The notes under the pieces are model-generated. The model made no database searches. It was given only the letters and a program-made list of their open reading frames with translations, and was not told the DNA's origin. From assembly GCA_963932465.1 (NCBI GenBank), contig CAWVRF010001058.1:558001-622000 (forward strand): a stretch of 64,000 nucleotides of DNA. The letters run 5' to 3'. This document shows, in pieces, positions 54,311 to 64,000 of the stretch. A program made the translations under genes and the position numbers. This stretch comes from Maratus speciosus. Taxonomy: Eukaryota > Arthropoda > Arachnida > Araneae > Salticidae. Position 1 is the first letter of the stretch; each line of letters opens with the position of its first letter.

Positions 54311-56830
54311 CACGCAATTGAATTCCGCTGTAGGGCTCAAAATTAATTTATTAATACATAATAAAGCGAAAACGAATATATTGTTTCAACAATCAAAGCA
54401 TTCTTAGAAAATTCATCAGAAAGAGTTACCGCATATAAAACACGCAATATTTATGAATTGAATCCCGGTGCAGGGCTCAAAATTAATTTCTTAGTAAATA
54501 ATAAAGCGAAACCGAATATATTGTTTAAACAAACAAAGCATTGTTAGAAAATTCATTAAAAAGTGATACCGGATATAAAACACGCAATATCTATGAATTG
54601 AATTCCGGTGCAGGGCTGAAAATTAATTTCTTAATAAATAATAAAGCGTAACCGAATATATTGTTTCAACAATCAAAGCATTGTTAGAAAATTCATCAGA
54701 AAGAGTTACCTCATATAAAACACGCAATATTTATGAATTGAATTCCAGTGCAGGGCTGAAAATTAATTTCTTAATAAATAATAAAGCGAAACCGAATATA
54801 TTGTTTCAACAATCAAAGCATTGTTAAAAAATTCATCAGAAAGAGTTACCGCATATAAAACACGCAATATTTATGAATTGAATTCCGGTACAGGGCTGAA
54901 AATTAATTTCTTAATAAATAATAAATAGAAACCGAATATATTGTTTCAACAATCAAAGCATTGTTAGAAAATTCATCAGAAAGAGTTACCGCATATAAAA
55001 CACGCAATATTTATGAATTGAATTCCGGTGCACCGCTGAAAATTAATTTCTTATTAAATAATAAAGCGAAACCGAATATATTGTTTCAACAATCAAAGCA
55101 TTGTTAGAAAATTCATCAGAAAGAGTTACCGCATATAAAACACGCAATATTTATGAATTGAATTCCGGTGCAGGGCTCAAAATTAATTTATTAATGAATA
55201 ATAAAGCGAAACCGAATATGTTGTTTCAACAATCAAAGCATTGTTAGAAAATTCACCAGAAAGAGTTACCTCATATAAAACACGCAATATTTATGAATTG
55301 AATTCCGGTGCAGGGCTGAAAATTAATTTCTTAATAAATAATAAAGCGAAACCGAATATATTGTTTCAACAATCAAAGCATTGTTAGAATATTCATCAGA
55401 AAGAGTTACCGCATATAAAACACGCAATATTTATGAATTGAATTCCGGTGCAGGGCTGAAAATTAATTTCTCAATAAATAATAAAGCGAAACCGAATATA
55501 TTGTTTCAACAATCAAAGCATTGTTAGAAAATTCATCAGAAAGAGTTACCGCATATAAAACACGCAATATTTATGAATTGAATTCCGGTGCAGGGCTGAA
55601 AATTAATTTCTTAATAAATAATAAAGCGAAACCGAATATATTGTTTCAACAATCAAAGCATTGTTAGAAAATTCATCAGAAAGAGTTACCGCATATAAAA
55701 CACGCAATATTTATGAACTGATTTCCGGTGCAGGGCTGAAAATTAATTTCTTAATAAATAATAAAGCGAAACAGGATATATTGTTTCAACAATCAAAGCA
55801 CTGTTAGAAAATTCATCAGAAAGAGTTACCGCAAATAAAACACGCAATTGAATTCCGCTGTAGGGCTCAAAATTAATTTATTAATAAATAATAAAGCGAA
55901 ACCGAATATATTGTTTCAACAGTCAAAGCATTGTTAGAAAATTCATCAGAAAGAGTTACCGCATATAAAACACGCAATATTTATGAATTGAATCCCGGTG
56001 CAGGGCTCAAAATTAATTTCTTAGTAAATAATAAAGCGAAACCGAATATATTGTTTAAACAATCAAAGCATTGTTAGAAAATTCATCAGAAAGAGTTACC
56101 GCATATAAAACACGCAATATTTATGAATTGAATTCCGGTGCAGGGCTGAAAATTAATTTTTTAATAAATAATAAAGCGAAACCGAATATATTGTTTCAAC
56201 AATGAAAGCATTGTTAGAAAATTCATCAGAAAGAGTTACCGCATATAAAACACGCAATATTTATGAATTGAATTCCGGTGCAGGGCTCAAAATTAATTTA
56301 TTAATAAATAATAAACCGAAACCGAATATATTGTTTCAACAATCAAAGCATTGTTAGAAAATTTATCAGAAAGAGTTACCTCATATAAAACACGCAATAT
56401 TTATGAATTGAATTCCGGTGCAGGGCTCAAAATTAATTTCTTAATAAATAATAAAGCGAAACCGAATATATTGTTTCAACAATCAAAGCATTGTTAGAAA
56501 ATTCATCAGAAAGAGTTACCGCATATAAAACACGCAATATTTATGAATTGAATTCCGGTGCAGGGCTGAAAATTAATTTCTTAATAAATAATAAAGCGAA
56601 ACCGAATATATTGTTTCAACAATCAAAGCATTGTTAGAAAATTCACCAGAAAGAGTTACCGCATCTAAAACACGCAATATTTATGAATTGAATTCCGGTG
56701 CAGGGCTGAAAATTAATTTCTTAATAAATAATAAAGCGAAACCGAATATATTGTTTCAACAATCAAAGCATTGTTAGAAAATTCATCAGAAAGATTTACC
56801 GCATATAAAACACGCAATATTTATGAATTG
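54311..56830 (+). repeat. Right-domain mosaic with left-domain variants
   Basis: This segment contains the CATTAAAAAGTGATACC unit again (about 54553), TACAGGG with ATAAATAGAAACC (54921), ACCGCTG with CTTATTAAAT, TTAATGAATA with AATATGTTG (55191), CTCAATAAA, the short junction at 55841 and ATAAACCGAA (56311). The same sets recur near 58.2-60.5 kb and 62.5-63.1 kb at offsets of about 3340 and 4316-4318 bp, with single units gained or lost between. Confidence 0.7.
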
Positions 56831-58420
56831 AATTCCGGTGCAGGGCTGAAAATTAATTTCTTAATAAATAATAAAGCGAAACCGAATATATTGTTTCAAC
56901 AATCAAAGCATTGTTAGAAAATTCACCAGAAAGGGTTATCGCATATAAAACACGCAATATTTATGAATTGAATTCCGCTGCAGGGCTCAAAATTAATTTA
57001 TTAATAAATAATAAAGCGAAACCGAATATATTGTTTCAACAATCAAAGCATTGTTAAAAAATTCATCAGAAAGAGTTACCGCATATAAAACACGCAATAT
57101 TTATGAATTGAATTCCGGTGCAGGGCTGAAAATTAATTTCTTAATAAATAATAAAGCGAAACCGAATATATTGTTTCAACAATCAAAGCATTGTTAGAAA
57201 ATTCATCAGAAAGAGTCACCGCATATAAAACACGCAATATTTATGAATTGAATTCCGGTGCACCGCTGAAAATTAATTTCTTAATAAATAATAAAGCGAA
57301 ACCGAATATATTGTTTCAACAATCAAAGCATTGTTAGAAAATTCATCAGAAAGAGTTACCGCATATAAAACACGCAATATTTATGAATTGATTTCCGGTG
57401 CAGGGCTGAAAATTAATTTCTTAATAAATAATAAAGCGAAACAGGATATATTGTTTCAACAATCAAAGCACTGTTAGAAAATTCATCAGAAAGAGTTACC
57501 GGAAATAAAACACGCAATTGAATTCCGCTGTAGGGCTCAAAATTAATTTATTAATAAATAATAAAGCGAAACCGAATATATTGTTTCAACAATCAAAGCA
57601 TTGTTAGAAAATTCATCAGAAAGAGTTACCGCATATAAAGCACGCAATATTTATGAATTGAATCCCGGTGCAGGGCTCAAAATTAATTTCTTAGTAAATA
57701 ATAAAGCGAAACCGAATATATTGTTTAAACAATCAAAGCATTGTTAGAAAATTCATCAGAAAGAGTTACCGCATATAAAACAAGCAATATTTATGAATTG
57801 AATTCCGGTGCATGGCTGAAAATTAATTTCTTAATAAATAATAAAGCGAAACCGAATATATTGTTTCAACAATCAAAGCATTGTTAAAAAATTCATCAGA
57901 AAGAGTTACCGCATATAAAACACGCAATATTTATGAATTGAATTCCGGTGCAGGGCTGAAAATTAATTTCTTAATAAATAATAAAGCGAAACCGAATATA
58001 TTGTTTCAACAATCAAAGCATTGTTAGAAAATTCATCAGAAAGAGTTACCGCATATAAAACACGCAATATTTATGAATTGAATTCCGGTGCACCGCTGAA
58101 AATTAATTTCTTAATAAATAATAAAGCGAAACCGAATATATTGTTTCAACAATCAAAGCATTGTTAGAAAATTCATCAGAAAGAGTTACCGCATATAAAA
58201 CACGCAATATTTATGAATTGAATTCCGGTACAGGGCTGAAAATTAATTTCTTAATAAATAATAAATAGAAACCGAATATATTGTTTCAACAATCAAAGCA
58301 TTGTTAGAAAATTCATCAGAAAGAGTTACCGCATATAAAACACGCAATATTTATGAATTGAATTCCGGTGCACCGCTGAAAATTAATTTCTTATTAAATA
58401 ATAAAGCGAAACCGAATATA
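56830..58420 (+). repeat. 4316-bp offset duplication, copy A
   Basis: CACCAGAAAGGGTTATCGC, CCGCTGCAGGGCTC, GAGTCACCGC, the short junction with CCGGAAATAAAAC (57511), ATAAAGCACG, GCATGGCTG and ATAAATAGAA (58261) all recur exactly 4316 bp downstream. The offset equals 31 units less two short-unit deletions and four single-base losses. The similarity stops near 58420, where CAATGAAAG here faces CAAGAATCAAAG in copy B. Confidence 0.83.
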
Positions 58421-61350
58421 TTGTTTCAACAATGAAAGCATTGTTAGAAAATTCATCAGAAAGAGTTACCGCATATAAAACACGCAATATTTATGAATTG
58501 AATTCCGGTGCAGGGCTCAAAATTAATTTATTAATAAATAATAAACCGAAACCGAATATATTGTTTCAACAATCAAAGCATTGTTAGAAAATTCAACAGA
58601 AAGAGTTACCGCATATAAAACACGCAATATTTATGAATTGAATTCGGTGCAGGGCTGAAAATTAATTTCTTAATCAATAATAAAGCGAAACCGAATATAT
58701 TGTTTCAACAATCAAAGCATTGTTAGAAAATTCATCAGAAAGAGTTACCGCATATATAACACGCAATATTTATGAATTGAATTCCGGTGCAGGGCTGAAA
58801 ATTATTTCTTAATAAATAATAAAGCGTAACCGAATATATTGTTTCAACAATCAAAGCATTGTTAGAAAATTTATCAGAAAGAGTTACCTCATATAAAACA
58901 CGCAATATTTATGAATTGAATTCCGGTGCAGGGCTGAAAATTAATTTCTTAATAAATAATAAAGCGAAACCGAATATATTGTTTCAACAATCAAAGCATT
59001 GTTAGAAAATTCATCAGAAAGAGTTACCGCATATAAAACACGCAATATTTATGAATTGAATTCCGGTGCAGGGCTGAAAATTAATTTCTTAATAAATAAT
59101 AAAGCGAAACCGAATATATTGTTTCAACAATCAAAGCATTGTTAGAAAATTCATCAGAAAGATTTACCGCATATAAAACACGCAATATTTATGAATTGAA
59201 TTCCGGTGCAGGGCTGAAAATTAATTTCTTAATAAATAATAAAGCGAAACCGAATATATTGTTTCAACAATCAAAGCATTGTTAGAAAATTCACCAGAAA
59301 GGGTTATCGCATATAAAACACGCAATATTTATGAATTGAATTCCGCTGCAGGGCTCAAAATTAATTTATTAATAAATAATAAAGCGAAACCGAATATATT
59401 GTTTCAACAATCAAAGCATTGTTAGAAAATTCATCAGAAAGAGTTACCGCATATAAAACACGCAATATTTATGAATTGAATTCCGGTGCAGGGCTCAAAA
59501 TTAATTTATTAATGAATAATAAAGCGAAACCGAATATGTTGTTTCAACAATCAAAGCATTGTTAGAAAATTCATCAGAAAGAGTTACCTCATATAAAACA
59601 CGCAATATTTATGAATTGAATTCCGGTGCAGGGCTGAAAATTAATTTCTTAATAAATAATAAAGCGAAACCGAATATATTGTTTCAACAATCAAAGCATT
59701 GTTAGAATATTCATCAGAAAGAGTTACCGCATATAAAACACGCAATATTTATGAATTGAATTCCGGTGCAGGGCTGAAAATTAATTTCTTAATAAATAAT
59801 AAAGCGAAACCGAATATATTGTTTCAACAATCAAAGCATTGTTAGAAAATTCATCAGAAAGAGTTACCGCATATAAAACACGCAATATTTATGAATTGAT
59901 TTCCGGTGCAGGGCTGAAAATTAATTTCTTAATAAATAATAAAGCGAAACAGGATATATTGTTTCAACAATCAAAGCACTGTTAGAAAATTCATCAGAAA
60001 GAGTTACCGCAAATAAAACACGCAATTGAATTCCGCTGTAGGGCTCAAAATTAATTTATTAATAAATAATAAAGCGAAACCGAATATATTGTTTCAACAG
60101 TCAAAGCATTGTTAGAAAATTCATCAGAAAGAGTTACCGCATATAAAACACGCAATATTTATGAATTGAATCCCGGTGCAGGGCTCAAAATTAATTTCTT
60201 AGTAAATAATAAAGCGAAACCGAATATATTGTTTAAACAATCAAAGCATTGTTAGAAAATTCATCAGAAAGAGTTACCGCATATAAAACACGCAATATTT
60301 ATGAATTGAATTCCGGTGCAGGGCTGAAAATTAATTTTTTAATAAATAATAAAGCGAAACCGAATACATTGTTTCAACAATGAAAGCATTGTTAGAAAAT
60401 TCATCAGAAAGAGTTACCGCATATAAAACACGCAATATTTATGAATTGAATTCCGGTGCAGGGCTCAAAATTAATTTATTAATAAATAATAAACCGAAAC
60501 CGAATATATTGTTTCAACAATCAAAGCATTGTTAGAAAATTCAACAGAAAGAGTTACCGCATATAAAACACGCAATATTTATGAATTGAATTCGGTGCAG
60601 GGCTGAAAATTAATTTCTTAATCAATAATAAAGCGAAACCGAATATATTGTTTCAACAATCAAAGCATTGTTAGAAAATTCATCAGAAAGAGTTACCGCA
60701 TATATAACACGCAATATTTATGAATTGAATTCCGTTGCAGGGCTGAAAATTATTTCTTAATAAATAATAAAGCGTAACCGAATATATTGTTTCAACAATC
60801 AAAGCATTGTTAGAAAATTTATCAGAAAGAGTTACCTCATATAAAACACGCAATATTTATGAATTGAATTCCGGTGCAGGGCTGAAAATTAATTTCTTAA
60901 TAAATAATAAAGCGAAACCGAATATATTGTTTCAACAATCAAAGCATTGTTAGAAAATTCATCAGAAAAAGTTACCGCATATAAAACACGCAATATTTAT
61001 GAATTGAATTCCGGTGCAGGGCTGAAAATTAATTTCTTAATAAATAATAAAGCGAAACCGAATATATTGTTTCAACAATCAAAGCATTGTTAGAAAATTC
61101 ATCAGAAAGAGTTACCGCATCTAAAACACGCAATATTTATGAATTGAATTCCGGTGCAGGGCTGAAAATTAATTTCTTAATAAATAATAAAGCGAAACCG
61201 AATATATTGTTTCAACAATCAAAGCATTGTTAGAAAATTCACCAGAAAGGGTTATCGCATATAAAACACGCAATATTTATGAATTGAATTCCGCTGCAGG
61301 GCTCAAAATTAATTTATTAATAAATAATAAAGCGAAACCGAATATATTGT
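58420..61350 (+). repeat. 1948-bp offset duplication, 14 units
   Basis: The blocks at about 58420-59400 and 60370-61350 share ATAAACCGAA (58541 and 60489), the single-base loss GAATTCGGTGC (58641 and 60589), TTAATCAATAA, ATATATAAC, the single-base loss AAAATTATTTC and TAAAGCGTAACC. The shared rare deletions show common descent. The right copy has CCGTTGCAGG (60731) and AGAAAAAGTT as private changes. Confidence 0.83.
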
Positions 61351-62740
61351 TTCAACAATCAAAGCATTGTTAAAAAATTCATCAGAAAGAGTTACCGCAT
61401 ATAAAACACGCAATATTTATGAATTGAATTCCGGTGCAGGGCTGAAAATTAATTTCTTAATAAATAATAAAGCGAAACCGAATATATTGTTTCAACAATC
61501 AAAGCATTGTTAGAAAATTCATCAGAAAGAGTCACCGCATATAAAACACGCAATATTTATGAATTGAATTCCGGTGCACCGCTGAAAATTAATTTCTTAA
61601 TAAATAATAAAGCGAAACCGAATATATTGTTTCAACAATCAAAGCATTGTTAGAAAATTCATCAGAAAGAGTTACCGCATATAAAACACGCAATATTTAT
61701 GAATTGATTTCCGGTGCAGGGCTGAAAATTAATTTCTTAATAAATAATAAAGCGAAACAGGATATATTGTTTCAACAATCAAAGCACTGTTAGAAAATTC
61801 ATCAGAAAGAGTTACCGGAAATAAAACACGCAATTGAATTCCGCTGTAGGGCTCAAAATTAATTTATTAATAAATAATAAAGCGAAACCGAATATATTGT
61901 TTCAACAATCAAAGCATTGTTAGAAAATTCATCAGAAAGAGTTACCGCATATAAAGCACGCAATATTTATGAATTGAATCCCGGTGCAGGGCTCAAAATT
62001 AATTTCTTAGTAAATAATAAAGCGAAACCGAATATATTGTTTAAACAATCAAAGCATTGTTAGAAAATTCATCAGAAAGTGTTACCGCATATAAAACAAG
62101 CAATATTTATGAATTGAATTCCGGTGCATGGCTGAAAATTAATTTCTTAATAAATAATAAAGCGAAACCGAATATATTGTTTCAACAATCAAAGCATTGT
62201 TCAAAAATTCATCAGAAAGAGTTACCGCATATAAAACACGCAATATTTATGAATTGAATTCCGGTGCAGGGCTGAAAATTAATTTCTTAATAAATAATAA
62301 AGCGAAACCGAATATATTGTTTCAACAATCAAAGCATTGTTAGAAAATTCATCAGAAAGAGTTACCGCATATAAAACACGCAATATTTATGAATTGAATT
62401 CCGGTGCACCGCTGAAAATTAATTTCTTAATAAATAATAAAGCGAAACCGAATATATTGTTTCAACAATCAAAGCATTGTTAGAAAATTCATCAGAAAGA
62501 GTTACCGCATATAAAACACGCAATATTTATGAATTGAATTCCGGTACAGGGCTGAAAATTAATTTCTTAATAAATAATAAATAGAAACCGAATATATTGT
62601 TTCAACAATCAAAGCATTGTTAGAAAATTCATCAGAAAGAGTTACCGCATATAAAACACGCAATATTTATGAATTGAATTCCGGTGCACCGCTGAAAATT
62701 AATTTCTTATTAAATAATAAAGCGAAACCGAATATATTGT
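61140..62740 (+). repeat. 4316-bp offset duplication, copy B
   Basis: This is the partner of 56830-58420 with the same ordered markers (short junction 61827, ATAAATAGAA 62577). Private changes are AGTGTTACCGC near 62078, where copy A has AGAGTTACCGC, and GTTCAAAAATTC near 62198, where copy A has GTTAAAAAATTC. Confidence 0.83.
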
Positions 62741-64000
62741 TTCAAGAATCAAAGCATTGTTAGAAAATTCATCAGAAAGAGTTACCGCATATAAAACACG
62801 CAATATTTATGAATTGAATTCCGGTGCAGGGCTCAAAATTAATTTATTAATGAATAATAAAGCGAAACCGAATATGTTGTTTCAACAATCAAAGCATTGT
62901 TAGAAAATTCATCAGAAAGAGTTACCTCATATAAAACACGCAATATTTATGAATTGAATTCCGGTGCAGGGCTGAAAATTAATTTCTTAATAAATAATAA
63001 AGCGAAACCGAATATATTGTTTCAACAATCAAAGCATTGTTAGAATATTCATCAGAAAGAGTTACCGCATATAAAACACGCAATATTTATGAGTTGAATT
63101 CCGGTGCAGGGCTGAAAATTAATTTCTCAATAAATAATAAAGCGAAACCGAATATATTGTTTCAACAATCAAAGCATTGTTAGAAAATTCATCAGAAAGA
63201 GTTACCGCATATAAAACACGCAATATTTATGAATTGAATTCCGGTGCAGGGCTGAAAATTAATTTCTTAATAAATAATAAAGCGAAACCGAATATATTGT
63301 TTCAACAATCAAAGCATTGTTAGAAAATTCATCAGAAAGAGTTACCGCAAATAAAACACGCAATTGAATTCCGCTGTAGGGCTCAAAATTAATTTATTAA
63401 TAAATAATAAAGCGAAACCGAATATATTGTTTCAACAGTCAAAGCATTGTTAGAAAATTCATCAGAAAGAGTTACCGCAAATAAAACACGCAATTGAATT
63501 CCGCTGTAGGGCTCAAAATTAATTTATTAATAAATAATAAAGCGAAACCGAATATATTGTTTCAACAGTCAAAGCATTGTTAGAAAATTCATCAGAAAGA
63601 GTTACCTCATATAAAACACGCAATATTTATGAATTGAATTCCGGTGCAGGGCTGAAAATTAATTTCTTAATAAATAATAAAGCGAAACCGAATATATTGT
63701 TTCAACAATCAAAGCATTGTTAGAAAATTCATCAGAAAGAGTTACCTCATATAAAACACGCAATATTTATGAATTGAATTCCGGTGCAGGGCTGAAAATT
63801 AATTTCTTAATAAATAATAAAGCGAAACCGAATATATTGTTTCAAGAATCAAAGCATTGTTAGAAAATTCATCAGAAAGAGTTACCGCATATAAAACACG
63901 CAATATTTATGAATTGAATTCCGGTGCACCGCTGAAAATTAATTTCTTATTAAATAATAAAGCGAAACCGAATATATTGTTTCAAGAATCAAAGCATTGT
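62740..64000 (+). repeat. Right end of window, array continues
   Basis: TTTCAAGAATC occurs at about 62741, 63841 and 63971, marking copies of one unit type. Two short units lie back to back (junctions 63357 and 63487, 130 bp apart) and, unusually, they lack the CCGGAT and CACTG bases normally linked to the deletion. ACCTCAT units follow at 63605 and 63745. The last base falls mid-unit, so the array end is outside the window. Confidence 0.8.

Larger units (their letters stand above)
1459..64000 (+). repeat. 140-bp satellite DNA array, about 450 head-to-tail copies
   Basis: Every line of this region repeats one unit of 140 bp, phased here to start at AATTCCGGTGCAGGG and end at TTTATGAATTG. Units are direct, never inverted, and mostly differ from the consensus at only a few bases. 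The consensus has 41 G+C in 140 bases. It contains GAATTC at the unit junction, so EcoRI would give a 140-bp ladder, interrupted where the variants TGATTTCC or TGAATCCC remove the site. Since 140 is not a multiple of 3, the reading frame changes every unit and TAA or TAG stops recur, so the array is non-coding. No transposon insertion or unrelated spacer is visible. The array continues beyond the window; base 64000 is position 84 of a unit. Confidence 0.97.

Noticed and set aside
1459..64000. CRISPR array
   Set aside because: The direct repeats are contiguous 140- and 130-bp units with no unique spacers, and there are no cas genes.
1459..64000. Match to a named beetle or other insect satellite of about 140 bp with an EcoRI site
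   Set aside because: Unit length and GAATTC recall published insect satellites, but I cannot confirm sequence identity from memory, so no species or family name is given.

Overview
This window is eukaryotic and almost entirely satellite DNA. About 1.46 kb of AT-rich, non-satellite flank (1-1458) is followed by 62.5 kb (1459-64000) of one tandem array that runs off the right edge. The unit is 140 bp and about 29% G+C. All copies are head-to-tail on the same strand, with roughly 450 copies. I see no credible protein-coding gene, tRNA, rRNA, CRISPR array or intact mobile element. Such a long gene-free homogeneous array is typical of centromeric or pericentromeric heterochromatin. The host cannot be named from the sequence; an invertebrate such as an insect is plausible but is inference only.

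The flank contains a perfect 11-bp inverted repeat (532-559). It also has a stretch (about 1066-1410) with a TATA-like motif, a GC-rich patch and an AATAAA signal, which could be a decayed LTR or a 3' gene end. The flank passes into the satellite at 1459, in the middle of a unit.

The array has a clear layered structure. The left domain (1459 to about 8690) uses only units near 140 bp and holds variants with ACCGCTG, TACAGGG plus AAAGAGAAA, and ACCTCAT. An indel-rich stretch follows (about 8690-10060). From 9090 onward a 130-bp unit with a 10-bp deletion recurs about 47 times. Linked variant bases and the spacing of the short unit reveal higher-order repeats (HORs): a 550-bp four-unit repeat (12259-13358); 2489- and 2360-bp repeats of 18 and 17 units (13359-18207); a 1659-bp offset of 12 units (about 19100-22040); five successive HOR copies of 3331, 3601, 3611, 3752 and 4450 bp (24, 26, 26, 27 and 32 units; 22216-40960) with a further partial copy to about 44390; then 1250-, 2650-, 700-, 830-, 1948- and 4316-bp duplications (43900-62740), partly nested. 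Variants typical of the left domain are essentially missing from about 9-46 kb and reappear in the right domain, so the centre looks like a later expansion.

There are no genes to work together. The sequence records unequal exchange and segmental duplication acting on a satellite. The best functional lead is a compact cluster of AACAAT/ATTGTT and ATCAAAG motifs in most units, which resemble HMG-box protein sites. HOR boundaries and offsets were read by eye from shared variants; exact lengths come from the positions of diagnostic motifs.
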